From assembly GCA_963971575.1 (NCBI GenBank), contig OZ020616.1, positions 59,006,907-59,070,906 of the forward strand: 64,000 nucleotides of DNA, written 5' to 3'. Under the pieces are notes generated by a model. That model was not told the origin of the DNA. It saw only the letters and a list, made by a program, of their open reading frames with translations, and ran no database searches. This DNA is from Liopterus haemorrhoidalis (taxonomy: Eukaryota > Arthropoda > Insecta > Coleoptera > Dytiscidae). Each line of letters begins with the position of its first letter. The stretch's first letter is position 1. The position numbers and the translations under genes were made by a program. Below are positions 45,690 through 55,557 of the stretch, piece by piece.

Positions 45690-45815
45690 CAAAAAATCAA
45701 TATTTTGCGAAAAACCAATTTGATCAAAATTTCCTGTTGAATTATTCCGGTTTCAATCAATGTACATTATTGATATTTTTTTCAGATTTTTAGTTCAACC
45801 CCTCTGGAAGATAGG
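45690..45815 (-). mobile_element. HINE-like core, divergent copy
   Basis: ATTTTGCGAAAAACCAATTT, TTCCTGTTGAATTATTCCGG, CAATGTACATTATTGAT and TTTTCAGATTTTTAGTTCAA. Weaker match than 45180-45320. Confidence 0.55.
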
Positions 45816-45836
45816 GTGGTTTACAGAACCTACAAG

Positions 45837-46209
45837 CAGTGGCGTATCTACATACGGGCTAATAGGGCTTAAGCCCTGGGCCCCGGATCCGCAAGGAGCC
45901 CCCAACCTCTCGGACAGATACCTATTATATTCTATTGCTTTGAATTTGGGAGGTGAGGACCTTTTTTTGCGCTCTTCACTTAGATTTGGGAGATGAGGAC
46001 CTTTTTTTTGCGCTCTTCACTTGGATTTGGGAGGTGAGGACCTTTTTTTGCGCTCTTCACTTAGATTTGGGAGGTGAGGACCTTTTTTTTGCTCTTCACT
46101 TAGATTTTGGGAGGTGAGAACTTTTTGAAAAATATTCAACATAAGTGAAGAGCATGTGTCCCTTGGCATTTTTAAGCCCTGGGCCCCCAAAAAGATAGAT
46201 CCGCCACTG
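45837..46209. mobile_element. hAT MITE with internal minisatellite (373 bp)
   Basis: TIRs CAGTGGCGTATCTAC and (inverted) CAGTGGCGGATCTAT, flanked by CCTACAAG and CCTACAAA, an 8-bp duplication with one change. Its middle is four to five tandem ~46-bp units (45948-46128), each containing GGGAGGTGAGGACCTTTTTT and GCTCTTCACTTAGATTT. No coding sequence. Confidence 0.85.
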
Positions 46210-47055
46210 CCTACAAAAGTTATACAAGCAAATAAGTTCACGACAGACTGCGTGTAGGCTGTAGACTGGGTAGGCTGTGACATCACAGTCATGTTTGTAA
46301 ACAGTCTGAGTGTTTTTCGCGCGCTACATAAATGAATGAATTTTAAGCCTTAAAAATAAAAAAATAAATTCAAACCTGTTTTATGTTTATATGCAAAATA
46401 AGGAATATAATAAAAAATAAAATAAAAATCATGCCTATCCCCTATTATAAATACCTGCGAATCTACGAAACCCTGAAAATAGTGAAAATACACACTACAC
46501 ATAAATTTTTCAACATTGGCAATCTTTTAAAATTTTGTATTTAGTAACCGCAAAGTTCTTGAAATGCTAAAATTCAGCAATTGTTATTTTCAAGTGTTCC
46601 ATTTCTTACACAAAACATATTCAATGCAACGACTATTGCATTACTTAAATTTGTAACAGCGAGACAAATTTCATCTTGAAACCTTTTGAAAAAATACCTG
46701 TTTTTGAATACTTTATCACCCGCTGTTCCATTCGCTTTTGAATCTGTATTTCATTCAGGATTACTACAGACTTTCTGGCACCATTTTTCAGGCTATTCTA
46801 TGTCCACTTGTGTTCTCAATAGGCAGGTAGAATTTAAAATACCGCTAATATATTTTAAATGCCTTTTCACAATTTGACTTTGTGATTTTATGAATGGACA
46901 CACAGGTGTCCAAAAGCACTAAAAATTTTTCAATAGTAGGTACTTTTGAAACTATTTGTGAATGAACAATTTTAAATATACGGTAGTAAAGGTAAATGAT
47001 TTTTAAAATCACAAATAAGTTTTTGACAATTTTAAAAATAATTCATCTTAATATA
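46210..47055. other. HINE terminus at 46446-46520, remainder unassigned
   Basis: 46446-46520 (ATACCTGCGAATCTACGAAA CCCTGAAA and on) is a HINE-like 3' terminus on the plus strand with the palindrome decayed. The 63-codon frame at 46686-46877 is not recognised. Confidence 0.45.
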
Positions 47056-47862
47056 CGAGGTGTGTAAATTAAGTAACCGGACTGGCAACATTTAGGACGC
47101 GGGAGTTGGAGGGACGGCATGAGAACATATGATACGCTTTCAGTACGAGTTTGAACTCGCTAGAGTAATTTTATTGTCCGTACCGATTTTTTTCGTGAAA
47201 CAGTTTTTTCTAGTGCGTTCTAAAAATGAGTGACATTCATTTCAAGCAACGGTGTGCTATCAGGTTTTGCTTCAGACTTGGGCACAGTGCAACGGAAACT
47301 TTTGCAAAATTTAAGCAGGCCTACAGACACAGTGTTTTGTCAAGGACTCAGGTTTTTTGGTGGTTTAAAGCATTTTCAAAAGGAAGACAGTTGATTGAAT
47401 ATGAATCACGCAGCGGAAGGCCTTCATCTTCAAGAACCGATTAAATTGTCAACAGAATCCGGGATCTTGTACGTTCAGATCTTCGGTTGACAGTCAAAGT
47501 GATCAGGGAATTAAATTTGACTCACACTACCGTTCATCATATTTTGACCAATGAATTAGGGGATGAGAAATGAGCTTTGTCACACAGTAATTTTAATAAA
47601 CGAGTTTTTGGCCAGTAAAAACTTTCCTGTGGCTCCTCAGCCACCTTATTCGTCTGACTTGAGTCCTTGTGACTTTTTCCTCTTCCCAAGACTGAAAAAT
47701 CACCTCAAGGTACGTCATTTTGGGACACTCGAAAACATTCAAACATCCGTAACAGACCAGCTGAAAGCTAGTCCAGTATCCGAGTTCCAGCACAGCTATG
47801 AGGATTGGAAGAACCGTCTCCAGTGCTGTGTGGCTTCCCAAAGAAATTATTTTGAGGGAGAG
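47056..47862 (+). pseudogene. mariner (family 1), near full length, 3' end lost
   Basis: TIR CGAGGTGTGTAAATTAAGTA at 47056; start codon at 47226 (MSDIHFKQRCAIRFCFRLGH). HTH region TETFAKFKQAYRHSVLSRTQ and WWFKAFSKG, linker SGRPSSSRTD then a stop at 47442, QILTNELG-type motif at ~47540, then an internal deletion that removes the first catalytic aspartate, then LINEFLASKNFPVAPQPPYS and LSPCDFFLFPRLK (third aspartate). At 47862 it breaks off into the degenerate array, before the expected 3' TIR. Confidence 0.9.
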
Positions 47863-49870
47863 AATATATCAAAAACAAACAAAAATGTTCCGGATTTGAT
47901 TCAAAGCGTATCTTTAAGGCCTAAAAATTTCAAATATACTATCCGCAGGTCTCTATCTCTTTTAGTTTTTGAGATATAGTTAAAAAAATTAAATTTTTTT
48001 TTTTGCAATCTTTCGATAAGTATTACTGCAAGCATGTCTTTAATAAAAAAAGTTACAAATTAATTCTAAAGTAAAAAGGCCCGAAGATTCTAAAAATTTA
48101 AGCCGCAGGGCTTTATCTTTTTTAGATTTGAAGATATGATTTTTTAAAATATGACTATTTTGCCAGGAGTATAAATCGTTTCGTCTTACCTGTTATTATT
48201 AAAAACAAGGACAATAACTAAATTATAATTAATAGACCACAGGTCACTAATTTTTATAGTTTACAAAATTAAACGTAGGTATAAATTACGTTCGTAATTT
48301 TGAGAGTTATAAACTTCCATTTAGATTACATGTTATCATGATAGCATCATACTTAAATTAGCAAAACTTATATTAAAGAAATTAACTATAAAAAAGTTTT
48401 CCCCAAAAAAACAAAGAGTATAATTTCACTCTAATACATTCAAATTATAGTTGGATATAGTTAAATAAGTTCTTACTTACTTTTTAATTATAAAAATCGA
48501 TGAAAATTTGGCACTAAACACGAAAAAACAAATACACGACGCCATCTTGATCGACTTGTCAAACTACCAGAATGCAACGGGATTGGGAAAGTGTTATTTA
48601 AAAAGGAAGTATTATTCAAATAAAGAATTAATTAGGAAAACGTTGGGATTCATTTACCTTTTAATATGATACATGAGACTGGAATTGATTTAAATAATAT
48701 TTAAGAACACAAAATACGTATAAAAAATATTTAATAACACTTAAATATTTACATAAATATTTTATTATATAATTTTCAAAGGTTTGATGTGTCAATACTT
48801 TTTCAAAAATATACGGAGTAAGTCCCCAATTTTTTTCTAGACCAATAGGGACCTTAGGAATACAAAACTTTAAACAGCAGGGTCCTATCTTTTACCAATT
48901 TTGAGTTTGATTTTAAATTACAAAAAAAAAAAAATCAAAATACAAAAAATATTGTTTGGATGTTGATTCAAAATGTGTCTTTAGGATCTAAAAACTTCAA
49001 AAATACCGACCACAGGTCTAAATTTTATTTAGTTTTCGAGGTCTGGTTGTACAAAATTTCAAAAAAATTTAATTTTTGCAATTTTTTCAAGTTTTACAAC
49101 AAGAAGTGCCTTAATAAAAAAAAAAATACTAATTAATTTTAGAGTAAAGACAACAACCTGAGATTCCAAAAATTCAACACCCACGGCTTTATCTATTACC
49201 ACTTTTAAGTTATAAAATTCAGAAGTTCAAGAAAATTAAATATATATATATATATATATATATATTCAGGTATTGATTTAAAACGTGTCTTTAGGACTTA
49301 AAAACTTCAAAAACTCCAACCACAGGTCGCAATTTTATTTAGTTTTTGAGATAGATATGCTTATAAAAAGTTTCAAAAAATTTTAATTTTTTGAATTTTT
49401 ACGATAGTTTTACAGTAAGAAGGGCCTTAATAAAAAAAAATACTAATTAATATTAGAGTAAAGAGAACCTGCTAATTCCAAAAATTCAACACCCAGGGCT
49501 TTATCTCTTACCACTTTTGAGTTACAAAATTTAGTTAGTTAATTAAGTGAAAGAAAATTTAAAAAAAAAATCAATGTTCAGGTATTGATTTAAAACGTGT
49601 CTTTAGGACCTAAACACTTAAAAAATTCCAACTAAAGATCTTAATTTTATTTAGTTTTTAAGATATAGTTGGACAAAGTTTCAAAAAATTTAAATTTTTG
49701 GAATTTTTCGATAGTTTTACATTAAGAAGAGCCTTAATAAAAATTACAAATCAATTCTAGAACACAAAGGACTTGAGAATTCCAAAAATAAAAACTGCAA
49801 GCCCTTATCTTTTACCACTTTTAATTTATAAAATTTTGAAATTAACGAAAAAGGTCAAAAATAAATTTAA
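47863..49870 (-). repeat. Degenerate satellite-like array downstream of ind
   Basis: Diverged units with a period of about 300 bp are clearest from 48955: TTGATTTAAAACGTGTCTTT AGGAC starts units near 48962, 49265 and 49577, each with CAGGTCTAAATTTTATTTAG in the middle and a GCCTTAATAAAAA block. 47890-48170 and 48780-48910 hold further partial units; 48180-48780 is mostly unrelated AT-rich sequence. The phrase CTGCGGCTTAAATTTTTAGA (minus strand) links it to 2540-3180. A (TA)n run lies at 49240-49265. Confidence 0.7.
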
Positions 49871-50036
49871 AATTACAAAATAGGTATAAAAAATATTTAA
49901 TATCACTTTAGGTACATAAATATTTTATAAATATTATTTACAATAAAATTTTACAAAAATATATGCATTTATATACAATCTATACATTAAAAATCCAAGA
50001 TTACAATTTTGGTATACAAATTTGTAAGCAGATATT

Positions 50037-50200
50037 TTTATATCTGTACCCCAAAAGTGTATTAACTCTAGTTTTTCATAAAATTACAAAAATAGTTTTA
50101 CACCTCTTTCGAAAGCAATTTTCTGTTTATTAGTTTTGTTATATTAAATCTGGTGAAAATTTTGAGTTAATACACTTTTATTTTGGAGTACTGATATAAT
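50037..50200. mobile_element. Small inverted-repeat element in the ind 3' flank
   Basis: ATATCTGTACCCCAAAAGTG with TATTAACTC at the left is mirrored by GAGTTAATACACTTTTATTT and TGGAGTACTGATAT at the right; arms of about 30 bp differ by a 4-bp indel. Total about 164 bp, with a ~100-nt loop. Probably a tiny MITE. Confidence 0.65.
50177..50182 (-). terminator. Candidate polyadenylation signal of ind
   Basis: AATAAA on the minus strand lies 48 nt past the stop codon. It falls in the right arm of the small inverted-repeat element at 50037-50200, within the 4-bp segment that the left arm lacks. Use of this signal is inferred. Confidence 0.5.
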
Positions 50201-50230
50201 TTGGCACATTTTAATAATTAATATAAATTT

Positions 50231-50884
50231 TTAACTAGAAAAAACTTGGCTTTCGTCATCTGTATGCATAATATCAATTTCACTTTCATCACAACTCGAG
50301 GTAGAATTTTTATTTTTTTTACTTCCACATGTTCTTAAACAGCAACATTTTTGTTGAACTCCCAAAGGAGCATCCTCTTTCTTGTACTTAACTCTTCTAT
50401 TTTGGAACCAGATTTTAACTTGTTTTTCCGATAATCTCAAACAGGTTGCAATTTCAATCCTTCTCAATCTAGATAGATACATGTTCGCCGAAAACTCTCT
50501 CTCAAGTTCTAAAAGCTGTGTGCTGGTAAAAGCGGTACGTATTCTTTTGCTTGAATCTTTTTCTAGTGGTGGTGTTGGGGTTGAATTTCTTGAAGTCGGA
50601 CTCTGTAGCCTTGGTGGTGAGTTTTGAGGTGAATACTGAGGGGATGTTTCCCGACTAGGTTGTTCAAATTTTGGTGCAACTGGTGTAGGTCTTATCACTG
50701 TCTTTTGTGGTATGTAGGGTAAACTGGGATGCATATGTCCTTGTTGGGCGAGTCCCAATGAAAATAAATAACTACTTATGTATCCAGCTGGATATGGAAA
50801 CATAGGTCGTGGATTTTGTGCGTATGGATACTCATTTGGATCTTTTGCATTAAGCAAAGATTCAACTAAAAACGATTTTGACAT
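50231..50884 (-). CDS. ind: Intermediate neuroblasts defective (Gsx-class homeobox protein)
   Basis: A nuclear DNA-binding transcription factor of the ParaHox Gsx class. In flies ind specifies the intermediate column of the ventral neuroectoderm between vnd and msh. The 217-residue protein starts [11 protein letters not shown], the conserved SNAG-like N-terminus of Gsx proteins. The frame is open upstream to 51037, but I chose the ATG at 50884 because of this motif. Residues ~19-45 are rich in Y, P and F; ~75-109 are Ser/Pro-rich. The homeodomain spans 112-171 (50372-50551) with the Gsx-diagnostic [24 protein letters not shown] and [10 protein letters not shown], with Q50 and N51. No YPWM hexapeptide is present, which argues against zen/Hox. 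A Cys cluster (CCCLRTC, ~180-186) and an acidic tail follow. No intron is needed. The frame is intact, the only unbroken non-transposon gene in the window. Confidence 0.95.
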   Translation of the reverse strand: MSKSFLVESLLNAKDPNEYPYAQNPRPMFPYPAGYISSYLFSLGLAQQGHMHPSLPYIPQKTVIRPTPVAPKFEQPSRETSPQYSPQNSPPRLQSPTSRNSTPTPPLEKDSSKRIRTAFTSTQLLELEREFSANMYLSRLRRIEIATCLRLSEKQVKIWFQNRRVKYKKEDAPLGVQQKCCCLRTCGSKKNKNSTSSCDESEIDIMHTDDESQVFSS

Positions 50885-51416
50885 TTTTCCACTTTTCACT
50901 GCACTTGTGACACTTTGAACTGCTGTTAACTGTGTTTCGACTAATACTGATGGTTTAGGGATGTACACCCCTATTATAAGTTCTCCCCACTTATTGCCTA
51001 TTGTCGTAAGGTCCACCCCTAAAGGGACCCACCCCAAATCTGAAGGGTGTATTATTACAATGTTTACACAGCAATTTTATTACTTTTTTTAAACTTGTTT
51101 GATTATAATCATTACTTTAATTTGATGTTTAATGTTTGTTAATTAAAAATATTTATTAAATACAGAGTTCACTAATGATTGATAGCAGTTTGAAATTAGT
51201 GAATTGTCGTGAGTAATTTTCATCTCACAATATTAGATACATGACGTATTAACCATAAACGTACATCGGATATATTTGATATTGACTTTGCATATTTAGT
51301 TTTGAGTTTTTATCAGTTTCCAGTGTGTTTTTAGAAAAGGCTTTATAAGGTTATTGCAGTAAAAAGAATATAAGAGGTATTAAGGGAATTTTAAATTTAA
51401 GTCGAATAGATGTAAC
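50885..51416. promoter_or_regulatory. Upstream region of ind (5' UTR/promoter, not resolved)
   Basis: The minus-strand frame stays open for 51 codons above the chosen start (to 51037), probably because the 5' UTR happens to lack stops; that peptide shows no conserved motif. The start context is GGAAAAATGT. I see no clear TATA box or initiator. A hAT MITE sits 533 bp upstream of the start, so the immediate promoter appears free of insertions. Confidence 0.45.
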
Positions 51417-51913
51417 CAGGGCTTCGAACCGGAACTGATCCGAATACCGAAAAAAACCGTTATTTTTTTCGGAACGAAAACCGGAGCTGAACCGAAAAAA
51501 AATATCGGTTTATTTCGGTTCAGATAATGTTTATGGGAGTGAATTTAAAATATATTTTATTTAAGATTATTATTTAAACTGATGAGCAGAAAAAAATTGT
51601 AATTTATTTAACTGATGAGTAAAATAAATTTCTTCTATTATTCCGGTGGGGATGACCAGAACTCCCCCTTGGCAGCGGCCTTGGTATGATTATTACAAAA
51701 TAAAAAATAAAATGTTCTTCTAAATTATAGAAAATAAATTTCCAATTCATATAAAACCTTTTAAAAATTTATCGCTCGGAACTGAACCGAAAACCGAAAA
51801 CAAAAAAAAACCTTTATTTTTGCCGCAACGAAAATCGGACCGAACCGATATATGTTTTTTTAATCGAACCGGAACGAAAACCGAAACTAAAAAAATAACG
51901 GTTCGAAGCCCTG
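51417..51913. mobile_element. hAT MITE (CAGGGCTTCGAACC family), full copy (497 bp)
   Basis: TIRs CAGGGCTTCGAACCGGAACT with a perfect 8-bp duplication GATGTAAC at 51409-51416 and 51914-51921. Subterminal sequence is built from GAACCGAAAAC / CGGTTTTCGG repeats on both sides. Other copies are at 45410-45574, 56654-56913 and 59226-59748. It lies upstream of ind. Confidence 0.95.
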
Positions 51914-52056
51914 GATGTAACACTAGTTCAATTGAAGTTTCTTAAAAACCATTAAGGATATTTTCCAAATTTATAATCTTGTTTCTAAATTTTAGGGGTT
52001 GTTATATTTGTTTGTTAGTTAATTTTCAACGTTCATAGCGTACATACATTAACAAC

Positions 52057-52441
52057 ATGGCTGTTTGGCGACCATTTGATTTTGAAGAAATTCCTAATTT
52101 CTGTATTAAAAATAGTGAATCTGTGCAAGGTGATTTGGAGTGCGAAAATGTGGACGTTGACGTGGAATGCGAAAATTTGGACGTGACTACTAAAGAAAAA
52201 TGTCATTTGACAGAAGATTACAAAGTTCTGATACTGAATGTTTATAAAAAGTTAGTTTCGGAAGGTAATGACAAACCTATACTTAGAACTGCGGAATTAA
52301 CTATTCCATATAGAACAATTCAACGTATTATTCGTGGCAAAAATCAGCAGCGAAAACCCGATTTACAAGTTTTCAAGAAAATAGATAGTTTTATGTCTAA
52401 AACAATAATAAATAAAATTATACGACTTTTATTCGAAAAAT
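52057..52441 (+). pseudogene. Helix-turn-helix-like ORF, split by a foldback element
   Basis: Starts MAVWRPFDFEEIPNFCIKN. An acidic stretch follows (residues ~25-45), then LTEDYKVLILNVYKKLVSEG and IPYRTIQRIIRGKNQQRKP, which looks like a DNA-binding helix-turn-helix with a basic end. It ends at residue ~128, where the foldback element begins. Past the element (from 53065) the same frame continues about 18 codons (STDCIRELYRNIPQE) before TGA. I do not recognise the family. It could be the N-terminal part of an unusual transposase or a host regulator. The apparent long frame to 52572 reads into the inserted element. Confidence 0.55.
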
Positions 52442-53055
52442 GGTGTCAGGACAGAATTACACTGGACAAAATTACACGGGACAAAATTACACAGAAGAAA
52501 TTACACATAGACAAAATAACACAGGGAAGAAATTACACAAGGACGAAATTACACATACGAAAATTACACTAAGACAAAATTACACATTTAATTTTTTTGT
52601 GTTTATGAATTTTCTGTTTGTGTTCTTTTATATAAAACATTTTTTTTAAAGTGTTGGATTAGGTAAGTTTTGATGTTTTTTTTGGAAAAATAAAAAATTG
52701 TATTTTAAGGGTTGGAAGAAGTAAATTTTAGTGTTATATGAATTAATAAAAAAATTGTATTTTCAGGGCTGGATTAAGTAAATTTTAGTGTTATATGAAT
52801 TAATAAAAAAATTGTATTTTCAGGACTGGATTAAGTAAATTTTAGTGTCAAAAAAATGTTTTTATATAAAAGAACACAAACAGAAAATTAACAAACACAA
52901 ACAAATTAAATGTGTAATTTTGTCTTAGTGTAATTTTCGTATGTGTAATTTCGTCCTTGTGTAATTTCTTCCCTGTGTAATTCTGTCTATGTGTAATTTC
53001 TTCTGTGCAATTTTGTCCCGTGTAATTTTGTCCAGTGAAATTTCTTCATGTAACC
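52442..53055. mobile_element. Foldback/MULE-like element with 9-bp duplication (614 bp)
   Basis: The 9-bp sequence TCGAAAAAT flanks it (52433-52441, 53056-53064), fitting Mutator-like elements. Inverted arms of about 145 bp (52442-52590 and 52905-53055) are each made of tandem GACAAAATTACACNGG-like ~15-bp units. Between them, 52690-52855 is a direct array of ~62-bp units (GGACTGGATTAAGTAAATTT). No transposase. Confidence 0.85.
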
Positions 53056-53064
53056 TCGAAAAAT

Positions 53065-53799
53065 ATAGTACCGACTGTATACGGGAACTATACCGAAACA
53101 TACCACAAGAATGATTTGAACAAAGTGAAAACAATTATTTTACATAATTCATGTTTCATTTTGGGATCAAATCAATTAAAAAACCTTTTATCTTTAATTT
53201 GCACATATCAGCAAGTATGCAGGTACCCTTTATTAAATTTTAAATCAATTTCCAGTTAAAATAGACTTCCTTTAATGTACTAAAAGTATCATTTAGAGTT
53301 TGTAAACGTTTTAAAAGTGCCCCCCACTTTGTATACACCCTGTATGTTCCACCCCTAGGGTAAAGTACCCTAAGGTCCACCAATCAGAGGCCACCACACA
53401 CAGGGTTCGCAAGGGTTGTATTACCAGTTATGATTGTATCGTTAGGAGATCGTTTCGATACACCCTGTATGCAAATGGTTACCGCCTTTGTTCAGTTTTG
53501 TTAATTTTTTTTAAGATACTGTTACTTGATAAACCACAATGTTAAACATGGGTTTACATAATTGGAATGAAGTTTCAATAGATACATATGTATATGACAA
53601 AATAAGGGAAGAAGTAATAAATATTTTGACGGAAAATTTTTAATAATATGGACAGGCAAATCTATGCATATTAGAAATAATAATGGTAACATTCAGAAGG
53701 CCCCAAATAATTTTTTAATTTATAAAAAATAATAAAATCAATAGGTTCCCAACGCCCAGATAAGAGTATAAGGGGCAGAGAAGGTAAGTTCTCTGTTTC
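53065..53799. other. Unassigned flank of the split ORF
   Basis: Two ACACCCTGTATG motifs (53336 and 53465) resemble common transposon termini. Nothing coding is recognised after the ~18-codon continuation at 53065. Confidence 0.45.
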
Positions 53800-54172
53800 A
53801 ATGAATTGGGGATAAGAAAAATGCGCCTTGTCACATAGAAATTTTAATAAACGAGTTTTTGGCCAGTTAAAACATTCCTGTGTCTCATCAATCTCCTTTT
53901 TCGCCTGACTTGAGTCCTTGTGACTTTTTCCTCTTCCCAAGATTGAAAAGTCACCTCAAGGGACGTCATTTTGGGACACTCGAAAACACTCAAACGACCG
54001 TAAACGACCAGCTGAAAGCTATTCCAATATCCGAGTTCCAGCACTGCTATGAGGATTAGAAGAACCGTCTCCAGCGCTTTGTGGCTTCCTAAGGAAGTTA
54101 TTTTGAGGGAGACAATATTGAATTGTTATTCTATTAGAGTAAAATGTTTTTAAAAAATCAGTCTGGTTACTT
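53800..54172 (+). pseudogene. mariner (family 1), 3' fragment
   Basis: Starts within the transposase at AATGAATTGGGGATAAGAAA, then encodes (with frameshifts) SPFSPDLSPCDFFLFPRLKS-like sequence and HFGTLENTQTT, followed by the 3' UTR and a decayed 3' TIR (GTCTGGTTACTTAAAT). The 5' half is missing. Confidence 0.88.
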
Positions 54173-54617
54173 AAATCAAAATTTCTTAAAAAATACTTGC
54201 CAGAGAATTAGAGAACTGGCAAGAAAAAACTGTATAATTGGCATATACCGCCGTTGTAAACAATTCCTATTTTCTTTTTTTCAAATTTAGTAAAAATCTA
54301 TTACAAGCCTATAATAATGTTTGACAGGAGACATGTCAAAAAAGGGGAAACGTCCTTAATCCGGATTAATATAACAATAGATCCTGGTAATTCATTCTAT
54401 CTAAGTATAATTTTGGACAGAAATACCCCAAATATCACAATGGTATTGTTTACCTGAAAGCTGCTCTTTTCGGGACCCCGCGTTTAATACAATAATTATA
54501 TGTTACTAATACCAGGATATGCTCGTAATCCGACAGCAAGCGTACGACTATCATTCATCACACTGTATTTTCAAAATGAATAAAATAAACCAAAAACGAT
54601 TTTAAATAAATACTATT
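54173..54617. other. No recognisable feature
   Basis: AT-rich, no frame or repeat partner. Confidence 0.5.
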
Positions 54618-55464
54618 AAAAAAATTGATGTGAAGTGTGAATATTCACACATTTCAGGGTTTCGCAAGTATATAATAAGTGAAGGCGGTATGCTGAGTGT
54701 GTAGGACAAATTTTACTTTGTAGTAATCACGGCAAAATGAACGATATTTTTAAAATAATTTATCGTCTGTTAATCATATAATAAGACTGGTTATTAAATT
54801 TACGCTCTTAAAAATTAAATACAACATTTGTCAGAATATAACTAGAATTTTGACAAAATAATTTCAACATAATAAAAATGCAAAAAAAAAAAACAGAAAA
54901 AATAAAATTCGCTCCGTGCTCGAACTCGAAACCCTTCGTTTTCCAGCTTACGACACCAGTGCTCTAACCCATTAAACTATCGCACGCCTTGCATGTGAGT
55001 GTCTTACATTGGTATAACTTTTGTACTTTGTGAACCAAAAACCACAAAAAATGCGTTATTTTCCGAAAACATAATCTGATCAAAAATTCCTGTTGTACTA
55101 TTTCGGTTCACACCAATATACATTACTTAGAATTTTTTTAGATTTTTAGTTTAAACCATCTGGGCTACAGGGTGTGGGACAAAAAAATGTTTGCACAGTT
55201 TTGGCAAAAATCGCATCAAAATAATTTATTTTGCAAAAATAAAAATTTGATCGTTAATCCACGTACTAAGGGCTTTCATTTGATACCCTACTCAGAATTT
55301 AAAAAAAATATTTTTGTTTTCGATGAGCACGTATTTGTTTATATTTCTAGGGGGGTATGTTTTTAGATATTTTAGTATTTTTCCTATGTGCGGGTCAAAG
55401 AGTTGTATAAGCATGCCAAATTTCAACGCTCTAGGTTTGGCCGTTTGGCTACAATTTTTACCGA

Positions 55465-55510
<46 letters not shown>

Positions 55511-55557
55511 GACAAAATGACGGTATAAGGGTTTTTTGGTCATACCTACAAAACCCT
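54618..55557 (-). mobile_element. HINE/DINE-1-like element, copy C
   Basis: Same block order as 36391-37282 with (CAGA)~11 at 55464-55510. Stem-loop TGTGAATATTCACA at 54635-54650, subterminal repeats intact at both ends, tRNA-Thr-like module at 54900-54995, core 55045-55165. The ORFs reading through the microsatellite are artefacts. Confidence 0.82.
54900..54995 (-). ncRNA. tRNA-Thr(CGT)-like module
   Basis: Minus strand: TAGTTTAATGGGTTAGAGCA (A box), CACTGGTGTCGTAAGCTGG (anticodon arm with CGT), GAGTTCGAGCACGG (B box). It is closest to the module at 36655-36745. No acceptor stem. Confidence 0.6.

Noticed and set aside
50231..50884. Assignment of the homeobox gene as zen/Hox3
   Set aside because: The homeodomain motifs ([24 protein letters not shown]) and SNAG-like N-terminus are Gsx/ind, and there is no hexapeptide.
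50885..51037. 51-codon N-terminal extension of ind
   Set aside because: No conserved motif, whereas the internal ATG starts the conserved [11 protein letters not shown]. Probably an open 5' UTR.
52442..52572. C-terminal half of the 171-codon frame starting at 52057
   Set aside because: This part is translated from the repetitive arm of the inserted foldback element, not from the original ORF.
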